From: Bacteroidota bacterium
Lineage (GTDB): Bacteria; Bacteroidota; Bacteroidia; Chitinophagales; Chitinophagaceae
Direction: 5' to 3'
Length of the DNA stretch: 64,000 nucleotides
Assembly: GCA_023386045.1 (NCBI GenBank)
Contig: JAEWKK010000018.1
Coordinates: 124,001-188,000 of the forward strand
The notes under the pieces were generated by a model that was given only the letters and a program-made list of their open reading frames with translations, ran no database searches and was not told the origin of the DNA. Within the stretch, counting starts at the first letter, position 1. Each line of letters starts with the position of its first letter. A program made the position numbers and the translations under genes. This document shows positions 1-7,811 of this stretch, piece after piece.

Positions 1-240
1 ACAGGGCTGAGCAATAAGATCAAGGCAGACAAGCATTTTGATCCCCAGAAACTTGAATGGAAATTGCAACTTGCTATTCAGCAACTACCTGAAAAACAAC
101 GTGCTGTATTTACTCTTAGGTATTACGACGAAATGCCATACGAAGAGATGAGCAGGATGCTCGGAACAAGTGAAGGAGCACTGAAAGCAAGCTATCATCA
201 TGCAGTAAAAAAAATAGAGGATTACATCAAAAATCATTAA
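1..240 (+). CDS. ECF-type sigma-70 factor, C-terminal fragment (5' end outside window)
   Basis: Seventy-nine codons in frame 1 run from the window edge to a TAA at 238-240. The fragment is region 4 of a sigma-70 family factor: LPEKQRAVFTLRYYDEMPYEE followed by EGALKASYHHAVKKIEDYI, the usual helix-turn-helix that contacts the -35 box. The rest, including region 2, lies before the window. It is followed 33 bases later by a membrane protein with repeated YFE motifs and then a Spy-like periplasmic protein, all on the same strand. That layout resembles a sigma/anti-sigma/envelope-sensor operon (inference). The family is certain; the specific regulon is unknown. Confidence 0.9.
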   Translation, partial: TGLSNKIKADKHFDPQKLEWKLQLAIQQLPEKQRAVFTLRYYDEMPYEEMSRMLGTSEGALKASYHHAVKKIEDYIKNH

Positions 241-273
241 ACTTTGAAGCGCTAAAATCGTCTCAACCCCGCG

Positions 274-993
274 ATGAATACCCCCAATGACATAAATAAT
301 GAATTAAATGAACTGAACAGCCAGTTACCTTCAGACCAAAAAGGAACGCCCTTTGGCGTACCCGATGGTTATTTTGAAGGTCTTGCTGGTTCCATTATGT
401 CAAAGATCAGGGATTCCCAATCAGAAGCATCAGCTGAAATAAGCCAGTTATCGCCCATGCTTGCAGGCATTTCAAGACAAATGCCTTATGATTTACCCGA
501 AAATTATTTTGAAGAGGCCATAGAAACCCTGCCCGCAATTACCTGGGATGAAGAATCACTGGTTCTGTCTTTTGTTGACAAGACCCATCCTTACCAGGTT
601 CCTACAGGTTATTTTGAACAGCTACCAGAACAGATACTTGAAAAAATTGCAGATCGTAAGACCAAAGTAGTTCCAATGTTTCAGAGGAAATGGATGCGAC
701 TGGCGGTAGCAGCGATGATCGCCGGTATTATTACTCTTTCCGGCATTTCCTATTTTAACAGAGGCACAAATGTAAAAATCAGCAATGACCCGGTTGCAGT
801 TGAAATTGAGAAAGCCAGCACAGAAGAATTGAATGCATTTATCAAAACAAGTTCAGCTTCTTTACTTGATGATAAGTCAACCGTGCAGAATACAACAGAA
901 GTAAAACAACTATTAAAAGACGTTTCCGATACCGAACTCGAAGCCTTTCTAGACCAGGTTCCAACAGATGATGAAGCGTTTGATTTAAATTAA
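274..993 (+). CDS. Single-pass membrane protein with three YFE repeats; possible anti-sigma-type partner
   Basis: 239 residues with no family I can name firmly. The N-terminal ~135 residues hold three copies of a P-x-x-[VL]-P-x-[GN]-Y-F-E motif, at about residues 26-45, 71-87 and 106-125, each followed by a short amphipathic stretch such as LPEQILEKI. One membrane segment follows at about 143-160. The C-terminal ~75 residues contain two similar short units, STEELNAF and DTELEAFLDQVP. There is no signal peptide, so the repeats are probably cytoplasmic and the tail periplasmic. It lies 33 bases after the sigma factor gene and 7 bases before the next gene, which suggests co-transcription. By position it may hold the sigma factor at the membrane; that function is inferred from context only. 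Confidence 0.75.
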   Translation: MNTPNDINNELNELNSQLPSDQKGTPFGVPDGYFEGLAGSIMSKIRDSQSEASAEISQLSPMLAGISRQMPYDLPENYFEEAIETLPAITWDEESLVLSFVDKTHPYQVPTGYFEQLPEQILEKIADRKTKVVPMFQRKWMRLAVAAMIAGIITLSGISYFNRGTNVKISNDPVAVEIEKASTEELNAFIKTSSASLLDDKSTVQNTTEVKQLLKDVSDTELEAFLDQVPTDDEAFDLN

Positions 994-1000
994 TGGAACA

Positions 1001-1423
1001 ATGAAAAAATTAATATACCTATTGATGTTTTTGTTTGCAACCACTTTCACTTCATTCGCACAGGATGATGATGATGCGGGTGGCAAGCTACGCGAAAAGA
1101 TGGTGGAGTACATCCAGAATAAATTAAACCTCTCGAAGGCAGAGGCAGAAAAATTCCAACCTATATTCCTTGATTACCTGAAACAACTCAGATCAACCAA
1201 GCAGGAGTTCCGGGGTGACAGATTAGTACTCCAGCAAAAGATCGCCGAGTTGAGATTGCGTTTCCGTGATCAGTTCAAACCTGTTATTGGTGATCAGCGC
1301 AGCAACGAGGTCTTTAAGCATGAACATGACTTCGTTGAAAAGGTAAAGCAGGAGGTCATCGAACGTAAAGAAAACCGCCAGGGAAGCCGTGCTAACAAAA
1401 GAACAAGGACACTGTTGCAATAA
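1001..1423 (+). CDS. Secreted, highly charged helical protein (Spy/CpxP-like)
   Basis: 140 residues. A signal peptide (MKKLIYLLMFLFATTFTSFAQ) is followed by an acidic DDDDAG start, then an almost purely helical, charged body (KLREKMVEYIQNKLNLSKAEA, later RLRFRDQFKPVIG and a Lys/Arg-rich tail). The L-N-L-S-K-A-E-A-E-K-F pattern resembles the LTxxQ-type helices of Spy/CpxP and related periplasmic stress proteins, but the LTxxQ motif itself is not exact. Only 7 bases separate it from the preceding membrane protein. With the upstream sigma factor this makes a plausible envelope-stress operon with a periplasmic sensor or chaperone (inference). A terminator follows at 1474-1505. Confidence 0.75.
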   Translation: MKKLIYLLMFLFATTFTSFAQDDDDAGGKLREKMVEYIQNKLNLSKAEAEKFQPIFLDYLKQLRSTKQEFRGDRLVLQQKIAELRLRFRDQFKPVIGDQRSNEVFKHEHDFVEKVKQEVIERKENRQGSRANKRTRTLLQ

Positions 1424-1473
1424 AGTTGTTTTTCAACTATATTTGAATCTGGTGTTTTTCATAGGTTAGCAAC

Positions 1474-1505
1474 GGCCGGCTCTTTTTAGGGCGGGCCTTC
1501 TTTTT
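1474..1505 (+). terminator. Intrinsic terminator after the sigma/YFE/Spy-like operon
   Basis: GGCCgGCTC pairs with GGGCgGGCC around a TTTTTA loop, with one internal G-G mismatch, and is followed by TTCTTTTT. The T-run is on the plus strand, so it ends the 1-1423 operon. The minus side has no T-run for the convergent DinB gene. Confidence 0.75.
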
Positions 1506-1526
1506 AGTGGATGTTTCTTGAAGTGA

Positions 1527-2006
1527 TTATCTCTCCCCTTCCAGCAATTTTTTCAGATAAGCGATCTGGCCGATATGGTAGATATCATGCTGCAGGATGC
1601 CATATAATAATTTCCTGAAAGTATAAGTCCGGCCCGGTACAAAATGTTCAAGCATCTGATCTTTCTGCTGCTGAATCACTTCCACCAATTCATTCTGAAT
1701 TCTTGCAAGTTCCTTTAATCCTTTTTCCCATAGTGAGTTATCGTCAGCATCGAGCTCACGCCAGTCATTAACCTCAAAATATTCCAGGGGCTTTGAATCA
1801 TCAGCCCTCAGCCTGCTAATGGCAAACTCTTTCCAGTTTATCATATGCCAAACCAATTCTACAATGCTGTGCTGTCCGGCAGGTTTTTTAAATGCGATTT
1901 CTTCGTGAATCTCATCTAATAATACCCTAATATTCCTGCCAAACCAGGGTTCGCCTTCGTAAGCATCCTTGATCTGTTCTTCAAGTAGCAATATTTCGCG
2001 ATTCAT
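1527..2006 (-). CDS. DinB-fold family protein
   Basis: 159 residues, the normal length for the DinB/YfiT four-helix metal-binding superfamily. Candidate metal ligands sit in HSIVELVWHMINW (about residues 46-57) and in the C-terminal HDIYHIGQI (about 139-147), matching the spaced-His pattern of the family. Members include thiol-dependent transferases and many proteins of unknown role; no substrate can be read from the sequence. It lies downstream of carB on the same strand, separated by about 120 bases of heptamer repeats, so co-transcription is uncertain. It converges with the 1001-1423 gene. Confidence 0.85.
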   Translation of the reverse strand: MNREILLLEEQIKDAYEGEPWFGRNIRVLLDEIHEEIAFKKPAGQHSIVELVWHMINWKEFAISRLRADDSKPLEYFEVNDWRELDADDNSLWEKGLKELARIQNELVEVIQQQKDQMLEHFVPGRTYTFRKLLYGILQHDIYHIGQIAYLKKLLEGER

Positions 2007-2020
2007 AATGGTGGGTTATG

Positions 2021-2131
2021 GTGAGTAGTGAGTGGTGAGTAGTGAGTGGTGAGTGGTGAGTATTCTATTAGCCATTTGCTATATGCCATCTGCCATGAAC
2101 TATGAACCATGAACTATGAACTATCAACTAC
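2021..2131. repeat. Two heptamer tandem arrays between dinB-like gene and carB
   Basis: Positions 2021-2062 are six uninterrupted 7-mers of the form GTGAGT[A/G]. Positions 2097-2131 are five 7-mers of the form [GC]AAC[TC]A[TC], running into the TAG stop codon of carB at 2128-2130 (minus strand). Between them are looser TGCCAT-type repeats. A 7-base period is not a multiple of three, so the array shows TAG or TGA in all three frames. The region has no coding potential. A similar array follows kynA at 60571-60619. Confidence 0.85.
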
Positions 2132-4950
2132 TTCGACAAATACATGCTCCTGTCCTTATACAACTGCCTGAAATAAGGATCTCGCAAATCCTTGATAAAG
2201 CGGATGGCTTCACCCGTACTTTTCATTTCGGGACCTAATTCCTTATTTACATTGGGAAACTTATTGAATGAGAATACCGGTTCCTTGATCGCAAATCCAT
2301 TCAGCTTTTTCTCAAATTTGAAATCCTTCAATTTGTTCTCACCCATCATAATCTTAGTTGCAATATTCAGGTAAGGAATGCCATAAGCCTTGGCAATGAA
2401 TGGTGTGGTGCGGGATGCCCTTGGATTGGCTTCAATCACGTAAACCTTACCGTTCTTGATCGCAAACTGGATATTGATGAGTCCTTTGATATTCAGGGCA
2501 CGTGCTATTTTCTCAGCATAATATTCCATGGTTGTAACCGTCAGTGGTGGCAGATTGAAAGCTGGCAATACCGCATTGCTGTCGCCACTGTGGATGCCTG
2601 CAGGCTCAATATGTTCCATTACACCCATCACATGGAAATCCTCGCCGTCAAAGATGGCGTCGATCTCAGCTTCCTGGCAACGGTCAAGGAAATGATCGAT
2701 GAGAATCTTGTTACCAGGAATATGTTTGAGCAAGCTGATCACAGCTTTTTCTACTTCCTCATCATTGATAACAATCCTCATTCTTTGTCCGCCCAATACA
2801 TAACTGGGACGTACCAATACAGGATAACCTACCCGCTGTGCCACTTCAATTGCTTCATCAACAGTAAAAGCGGTTCCATATTCAGGATAAGGAATATCAA
2901 GCTCTTTCAACATATCGCTGAACCTGCCGCGGTCTTCGGCAATGTCCATATTATCATAGGAAGTACCGATGATTTTGATCCCACGCTCATGAAGTTTTTC
3001 TGCCAATTTCAACGCAGTTTGACCTCCCAGCTGAACGATCACTCCTTCCGGCTTTTCATGTTCTATGATCTCCCATAAATGCTCCCAATAAACCGGTTCG
3101 AAGTAGAGCTTATCTGCCATGTCAAAATCCGTAGAAACTGTTTCAGGATTGCAATTCACCATGATGGATTCATAACCACATTCCTTGATGGCAAGCAGGC
3201 CATGAACACAACAATAATCGAATTCAATTCCCTGTCCTATACGGTTAGGGCCACTGCCCAGCACAATGATCTTCTTTTTATCTGTTACCCTGCTTTCATT
3301 GGAATGGCCTTCCTCGAAAGTAGAATAGAAATAAGGTGTCCTTGCTTCAAATTCCGCACTGCAGGTATCCACCATTTTGTATACTCTGGTTATACCGGCT
3401 TCTTTTCTTTTTTGATACACTTCTTCTTCGCTGCCATCCTGGACTATTCTGCCGATCTGTTCATCACTAAAGCCATGGATCTTGGCTTTCTTGAGTAGTT
3501 CCAGAGGAAGTTCTTCCATCCAGTAATTGGCCAGTTCTTTTTCAATATTGCAAATCTTCTGAATCTCGTAAATAAACCAGCGGTCAATACCTGTAGCCTT
3601 GGCAATGGTATTTACGCTGATGCCCAACATCAGGGCATCCTTGATACGGAAGATGCGATCCCATTTTGGAACCTTGATGTACTCCTGCAATTCTTCCGCT
3701 TTCATGGCGCTTTTACCATAATATCCCAATCCAATTGCATTATTCTCCAGGCTTTGACAGGCTTTCTGAATGGCTTCGGTAAAGCTGCGGCCAATGGCCA
3801 TTACCTCACCAACACTTTTCATCTGCAGTCCAAGCGTATCATTGGCTCCTTTGAACTTATCAAAATTCCAGCGGGGGATCTTCACGATCACATAATCCAG
3901 TGCAGGCTCGAAATAAGCGGAAGTGGTTTGAACAATTGGATTTTTTAATTCATCCAGCGTATAACCAATGGCCAGCTTGGCTGCGATCTTGGCGATAGGA
4001 TAACCAGTTGCTTTTGATGCCAGTGCCGAAGAACGGCTCACCCTCGGATTGATCTCGATGGCAATGATGCCTTCTTTATCCGGATCCAGTGCAAATTGCA
4101 CGTTACAGCCTCCCGCGAAATTTCCAAGGTCGCGCATCATCATGATAGCTGTATCACGCATCAATTGAAAAGCCCTGTCGCTTAGGGTCATTGCTGGTGC
4201 CACTGTGATGGAATCACCCGTATGAACTCCCATCGGGTCAAAATTCTCAACCGTACAGATGATACAAACATTATCAGCAGCATCTCTTAAAAGTTCCAGC
4301 TCAAATTCTTTCCATCCCAATACCGCTTTTTCAACAAGAACTTCATGTATGGGAGAAGCCTGCAAACCTCTTTGAAGGGCTTCATCCAGATCTTCAGGCC
4401 CGTGAACAAAACCACCACCAGTACCACCAAGGGTAAAGGAGGGACGAATTACCAGGGGAAAACCAATCTCCTGTGCAAATTCCTTTCCTTCCAGGAATGA
4501 GTTGGCTGTTTTAGCAGGTGCAACAGGAACTCCCAGCTGGATCATCCATTGCCTGAATTTTTCCCTGTCCTCAGCTTTATCAATTGCTTTTATATCTACC
4601 CCGATCAGCTTTACATTGTATTTTTCCCAGATCCCCAGGTCCTCGGCTTCTTTAGCAAGGTTCAAAGCGGTCTGACCTCCCATGGTTGGCAAAACAGCAT
4701 CAATCTGGTTCTCTTCCAGGATCTGTTCTATACTTTCCACGGTAAGAGGAAGTAAATAAACACGATCCGCCATCATAGGATCTGTCATGATGGTAGCGGG
4801 ATTGCTATTAATAAGGATCACTCGCACACCTTCTTCACGAAGACTACGTGCTGCCTGGGTGCCTGAATAATCAAATTCAGCAGCCTGTCCGATAATGATG
4901 GGTCCTGAACCGATAATTAATACTGATTGAATGGAATTATCTCTGGGCAT
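2128..4950 (-). CDS. carB: Carbamoyl-phosphate synthase large subunit (short form)
   Basis: 940 residues. It makes carbamoyl phosphate from bicarbonate, ammonia supplied by the small subunit, and two ATP, for pyrimidine and arginine synthesis. The two homologous halves are clear: the first opens with VLIIGSGPIIIGQAAEFDYSG and contains RPSFTLGGTGGG and EINPRVSRSSALASK; the second begins near residue 557 (IIVLGSGPNRIGQGIEFDY) and contains RPSYVLGGQRM and EANPRASRTTPF. The chain stops just after LGPEMKSTGEAIRF, where the E. coli enzyme (about 1073 residues) continues into the MGS-like allosteric domain. That domain, which binds UMP and ornithine in enterics, is absent here. The small subunit gene is not in the window. 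A -7 element and hairpin lie upstream at 5033-5066. Confidence 0.97.
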   Translation of the reverse strand: MPRDNSIQSVLIIGSGPIIIGQAAEFDYSGTQAARSLREEGVRVILINSNPATIMTDPMMADRVYLLPLTVESIEQILEENQIDAVLPTMGGQTALNLAKEAEDLGIWEKYNVKLIGVDIKAIDKAEDREKFRQWMIQLGVPVAPAKTANSFLEGKEFAQEIGFPLVIRPSFTLGGTGGGFVHGPEDLDEALQRGLQASPIHEVLVEKAVLGWKEFELELLRDAADNVCIICTVENFDPMGVHTGDSITVAPAMTLSDRAFQLMRDTAIMMMRDLGNFAGGCNVQFALDPDKEGIIAIEINPRVSRSSALASKATGYPIAKIAAKLAIGYTLDELKNPIVQTTSAYFEPALDYVIVKIPRWNFDKFKGANDTLGLQMKSVGEVMAIGRSFTEAIQKACQSLENNAIGLGYYGKSAMKAEELQEYIKVPKWDRIFRIKDALMLGISVNTIAKATGIDRWFIYEIQKICNIEKELANYWMEELPLELLKKAKIHGFSDEQIGRIVQDGSEEEVYQKRKEAGITRVYKMVDTCSAEFEARTPYFYSTFEEGHSNESRVTDKKKIIVLGSGPNRIGQGIEFDYCCVHGLLAIKECGYESIMVNCNPETVSTDFDMADKLYFEPVYWEHLWEIIEHEKPEGVIVQLGGQTALKLAEKLHERGIKIIGTSYDNMDIAEDRGRFSDMLKELDIPYPEYGTAFTVDEAIEVAQRVGYPVLVRPSYVLGGQRMRIVINDEEVEKAVISLLKHIPGNKILIDHFLDRCQEAEIDAIFDGEDFHVMGVMEHIEPAGIHSGDSNAVLPAFNLPPLTVTTMEYYAEKIARALNIKGLINIQFAIKNGKVYVIEANPRASRTTPFIAKAYGIPYLNIATKIMMGENKLKDFKFEKKLNGFAIKEPVFSFNKFPNVNKELGPEMKSTGEAIRFIKDLRDPYFRQLYKDRSMYLSK

Positions 4951-5032
4951 AATTTGAATTCTTTGGATGCTTACTCCGGTTGAGATATCAGGTATTTCAA
5001 ACCGGGATCAAATTCTGGCTTTATATAGCTAT

Positions 5033-5054
5033 AAAAAAACCGGGATGAACCCGG
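5033..5054 (-). terminator. Terminator-like hairpin in the carB leader
   Basis: On the minus strand CCGGG-TTCAT-CCCGG is followed by seven Ts, an intrinsic-terminator shape. It lies about 83 bases before the carB start and directly downstream of an exact TAnnTTTG element (5059-5066), so it would be at the very 5' end of a carB transcript. It could be an attenuator, a 5' stabiliser, or a second terminator for the small gene upstream. Confidence 0.6.
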
Positions 5055-5058
5055 GGTG

Positions 5059-5066
5059 CAAAACTA
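5059..5066 (-). promoter_or_regulatory. Bacteroidota -7 element (TAGTTTTG) for carB
   Basis: Exact match to TAnnTTTG on the minus strand, followed by CACC as is common at such promoters. Transcription would start near 5052, giving a leader of about 100 bases to carB that begins with the CCGGG hairpin. No clear -33 TTTG is seen. Confidence 0.5.
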
Positions 5067-5172
5067 ATGGAAAGCAAAAAAATGAAGGGAAGTAATTTCT
5101 TAAAATGATGTTCATGTTTTGTTGATTAAAAATCACCATTCATATGTTTATATCCCTGTCTTCTCCTTAAAT

Positions 5173-5198
5173 AAAAAAGGGCTGCCGAAGCAACCCCT
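5173..5198 (-). terminator. Intrinsic terminator after the 74-residue membrane protein
   Basis: On the minus strand AGGGGTTGC pairs with GCAGCCCTT around a TTCG tetraloop (one T-G and one G-T pair), followed by a T-run. It lies 20 bases past the stop of the gene at 5218-5442. Confidence 0.85.
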
Positions 5199-5217
5199 GA
5201 TCTTTTTCTGAAAGAAC

Positions 5218-5442
5218 TCAGATCTGCGGTCCATTGTTTCCGTAATTGGAACCTGTTGAATTAGCGGTTTCTCTCCTGCTTCCACCAAATGCATTCTTCA
5301 GGCTTCCCAAGTTCTCATCCACAAACTTCTTTCCCTTGTTTTTCAGATCTGATTTTTGCTGCTCACTCATTTTGGAATACTTATATGCTCCGAAGGCTGC
5401 TGCACCTAATAACAGCAGGCCACCTAAACCTGGTTTACGCAT
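5218..5442 (-). CDS. Small membrane-anchored hypothetical protein (74 aa)
   Basis: MRKPGLGGLLLLGAAAFGAY forms one short hydrophobic helix (about residues 6-20). A Lys-rich helical stretch follows (KMSEQQKSDLKNKGKKFVDEN), then a Gly/Asn/Ser-rich tail. The layout resembles small YtxH-like envelope stress proteins, but no family motif is exact, so this is described and not named. It stands alone with its own terminator at 5173-5198. The opposite strand also has an open frame, but the signal-anchor composition and the terminator favour this one. Confidence 0.65.
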   Translation of the reverse strand: MRKPGLGGLLLLGAAAFGAYKYSKMSEQQKSDLKNKGKKFVDENLGSLKNAFGGSRRETANSTGSNYGNNGPQI

Positions 5443-5561
5443 AGTATGATAATTTAAATTTCAAAAAATGATTTTATCAGCGTGATATAATAAAATATCA
5501 TACCATTCAGAAGGAATGGCTTTTGCCTTAAAGCAGGCAGAACTTAGCTTAAGCTTCGCTA

Positions 5562-5569
5562 TATATTTG
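5562..5569 (+). promoter_or_regulatory. -7 element (TATATTTG) for the M23 peptidase at 5590
   Basis: Exact TAnnTTTG, ending 20 bases before the ATG at 5590. The predicted leader is about 15 bases. Confidence 0.5.
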
Positions 5570-5589
5570 TCCATTTAAAGGAAGAACTA

Positions 5590-7284
5590 ATGAAGATCAT
5601 GACGGGCATCATTACAGTTGTGTTGTTTTTTACACGAATTGCCATGGCACAGCAAAACCCTTATCCTCAGAATTATTTCCGGCACCCCCTGAATATTCCC
5701 ATGCAACTGGTTGCCAATTTTGGAGAGATACGGACCAATCACTGGCACATGGGACTTGACATACGAACCCAGCAAAAAGTGAACCTGCCAGTATATGCAT
5801 CTGCTGAAGGTTATATTTCAAGAGTATCGGTTGAACCGGGTGGTTTTGGACAGGCTATTTATATCAATCATCCCAACGGATACACCACGCTTTATGCACA
5901 TCTCAACTCATTTTACCCGGCGCTGGAATTTTATGTAAAACAAAAGCAGTATGAAAAAGAATCATGGCGCATCAACCTTGAGCTTCCACCAAATTTATTC
6001 CCGGTAAAGAAGGGAGATTACATTGCAAGAAGTGGAAGTACTGGTGGCTCTGAAGGACCCCATGTTCATTTCGAGATAAGAGATACCAAAACTGAGAACT
6101 GCCTCAACCCCCTGCTTTTTAAATTCCCGATACCGGATGGCGTTCCTCCCTCGATTACAAGGCTTGCCATGTATGACCGAAACAGGAGCACTTATATGCA
6201 ATCACCCCAAATGCTTTCACTGAAAAGAACAGGCAGCCATTATACCATTACCGGTAATGCAGTGAGAGTAGGTTCCAACAGGGTCAGTTTCGCCATCGGT
6301 GCTGTTGACAGGTTTACTGGAACTCCCAATCCAAATGGAATCTACAGTGCACAGGTTTTTATGGATGGAAAACCGGTATCCGGATTTGCCTTGGACGACA
6401 TCAGTTATAATGATACACGCTATATCAATGCCCAACTTGATCTTCCTTTTAAAACACGCGGTGGTGGTGCTTTACAACACATCACCCCACTGCCGGGCGC
6501 ACAGAAAGTTGGTTATTACCTTTCGGAAAAAGATGGCATTATCTTCCTGAATGATGAATCACCTCATGAGATCAGCATTGAAGTCAGAGACGCTGCAAAA
6601 AATCTTTCAAGAATCAATTTCAGGATCCAATATGATCCTTCACTTGCGAGAACGATTAAGGAAACAAATGATGAACGTTTCCTTCCCAACAATGTCAACA
6701 TCTTTGAAAAAGAGAATTTTGAACTCTTTACAACGGAAAGAACGATCTATGATACGGTAGATGTTAATTTCAAAGAAAGCGACAATAACGCAGCCGGTGC
6801 CGTATCAGCATTGTTCGGATTTCTTAGCCACGCCATTCCCTCGCATGATTCAGTTACGATCCGCATCAAACGAAAGGATATTCCAGAAGAATGGAAGGAT
6901 AAGATTGTGATCCGCAACGTAGCAGGTACCCGCACATTTTTGCAAAAAGCCGAATGGCAGAAAAATGGCTGGATCAGTGCGAAGTTCAGGCAGTTTGGAA
7001 CTTACCAGGCCTTTGTTGATACAGAAGCTCCTCGACTCAACAATCCTCCCACTAATCTTTCTGGTGCATCAAGAATTGTATTTACACCTACTGATAATTT
7101 CAAAGAGATCAGGAGTTTTCGTGCGGAAGTGGATGGCCAGTGGCTGCGATTCACCAACGACAAGGGAAAAACCTGGATCTATTATTTCGATGAAAAATTC
7201 CCCAGGGGAAAGCATGAATTAAAAGTCAGGGTAGAAGATGTGGCAGGAAATCTAACAGAGAAAACATGGACAGTAACACGATAA
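5590..7284 (+). CDS. Secreted M23/LytM-type metallopeptidase with a long C-terminal beta region
   Basis: 564 residues. A signal peptide (MKIMTGIITVVLFFTRIAMAQ) is followed at about residues 35-180 by a LytM domain carrying the zinc site pattern HMGLD, the HLNS segment after TTLYA, and HVHFEIRD. All expected ligands are present, so it should be an active peptidoglycan or cell-wall endopeptidase in the periplasm. The remaining ~380 residues have no named domain but look beta-rich and Ig-like, for example EVDGQWLRFTNDKGKTWIYY near the end. Length is well above a bare LytM domain and matches large Bacteroidota M23 proteins. It is followed 53 bases later by bcp on the same strand. Confidence 0.9.
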   Translation: MKIMTGIITVVLFFTRIAMAQQNPYPQNYFRHPLNIPMQLVANFGEIRTNHWHMGLDIRTQQKVNLPVYASAEGYISRVSVEPGGFGQAIYINHPNGYTTLYAHLNSFYPALEFYVKQKQYEKESWRINLELPPNLFPVKKGDYIARSGSTGGSEGPHVHFEIRDTKTENCLNPLLFKFPIPDGVPPSITRLAMYDRNRSTYMQSPQMLSLKRTGSHYTITGNAVRVGSNRVSFAIGAVDRFTGTPNPNGIYSAQVFMDGKPVSGFALDDISYNDTRYINAQLDLPFKTRGGGALQHITPLPGAQKVGYYLSEKDGIIFLNDESPHEISIEVRDAAKNLSRINFRIQYDPSLARTIKETNDERFLPNNVNIFEKENFELFTTERTIYDTVDVNFKESDNNAAGAVSALFGFLSHAIPSHDSVTIRIKRKDIPEEWKDKIVIRNVAGTRTFLQKAEWQKNGWISAKFRQFGTYQAFVDTEAPRLNNPPTNLSGASRIVFTPTDNFKEIRSFRAEVDGQWLRFTNDKGKTWIYYFDEKFPRGKHELKVRVEDVAGNLTEKTWTVTR

Positions 7285-7337
7285 GCTTCTTCCTGTTCTT
7301 TCAGTAATAACACAGAAATTTGCACCGAAATAAGACT

Positions 7338-7808
7338 ATGGCAACACATTTACAGGAAGGAGAAAAGGCACCGGCGTTTACCGGTACAGACCAGGACGGA
7401 AATAAAATTGCATTAAGTGATTTCAAAGGACAGAAACTTGTATTGTTTTTTTATCCCGAAGACGATACGCCAACCTGCACCGTGCAGAATTGCAACCTGC
7501 GTGATAACTATGTCTTACTGCGCAAAAAAGGTTTCCAGGTGATCGGTGTTTCTCCTGACGATGAACACAGCCACAGGAAGTTCAGGGAAAAATTCAAACT
7601 TCCTTTTACCCTGCTTTCTGATCCTGAACACAAGATCATCAACAAATATGGAGTGTGGGGAGAAAAGAATTTGTATGGAAGAAAATATATGGGTCTTCAC
7701 AGAACCAGTTTCGTGATCAATGAACAGGGAATGATCAGCAGGATTTTTTTAAGGCCAAAAAATAAGGCGCATGCGGAAGAAATCATTAAAACCCTGGAAT
7801 CAAAATAA
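7338..7808 (+). CDS. bcp: Thioredoxin-dependent peroxiredoxin (Bcp/PrxQ)
   Basis: 156 residues from the ATG at 7338; an in-frame TTG at 7320 is less likely. It reduces hydrogen peroxide and organic peroxides using thioredoxin. The AhpC/TSA fold is seen in LSDFKGQKLVLFFYPEDDTPTCTVQNCNLRD, where the peroxidatic Cys is in TPTCT and a second Cys five residues later (NC) is the PrxQ-type resolving residue. GRKYMGLHRTSFVIN near the C-terminus is typical. The stop is only 3 bases from the convergent birA stop, with no terminator between. Confidence 0.95.
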   Translation: MATHLQEGEKAPAFTGTDQDGNKIALSDFKGQKLVLFFYPEDDTPTCTVQNCNLRDNYVLLRKKGFQVIGVSPDDEHSHRKFREKFKLPFTLLSDPEHKIINKYGVWGEKNLYGRKYMGLHRTSFVINEQGMISRIFLRPKNKAHAEEIIKTLESK

Positions 7809-7811
7809 CAC

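Noticed and set aside
274..1423. Toxin-antitoxin pair
   Set aside because: The two small genes encode a membrane protein and a secreted helical protein after a sigma factor; neither resembles a toxin or antitoxin.
2590..3498. Open frames on the plus strand opposite carB (162 and 139 codons)
   Set aside because: They lie inside a perfectly conserved CarB reading frame and show no domain, signal or start context; they are antisense shadows.
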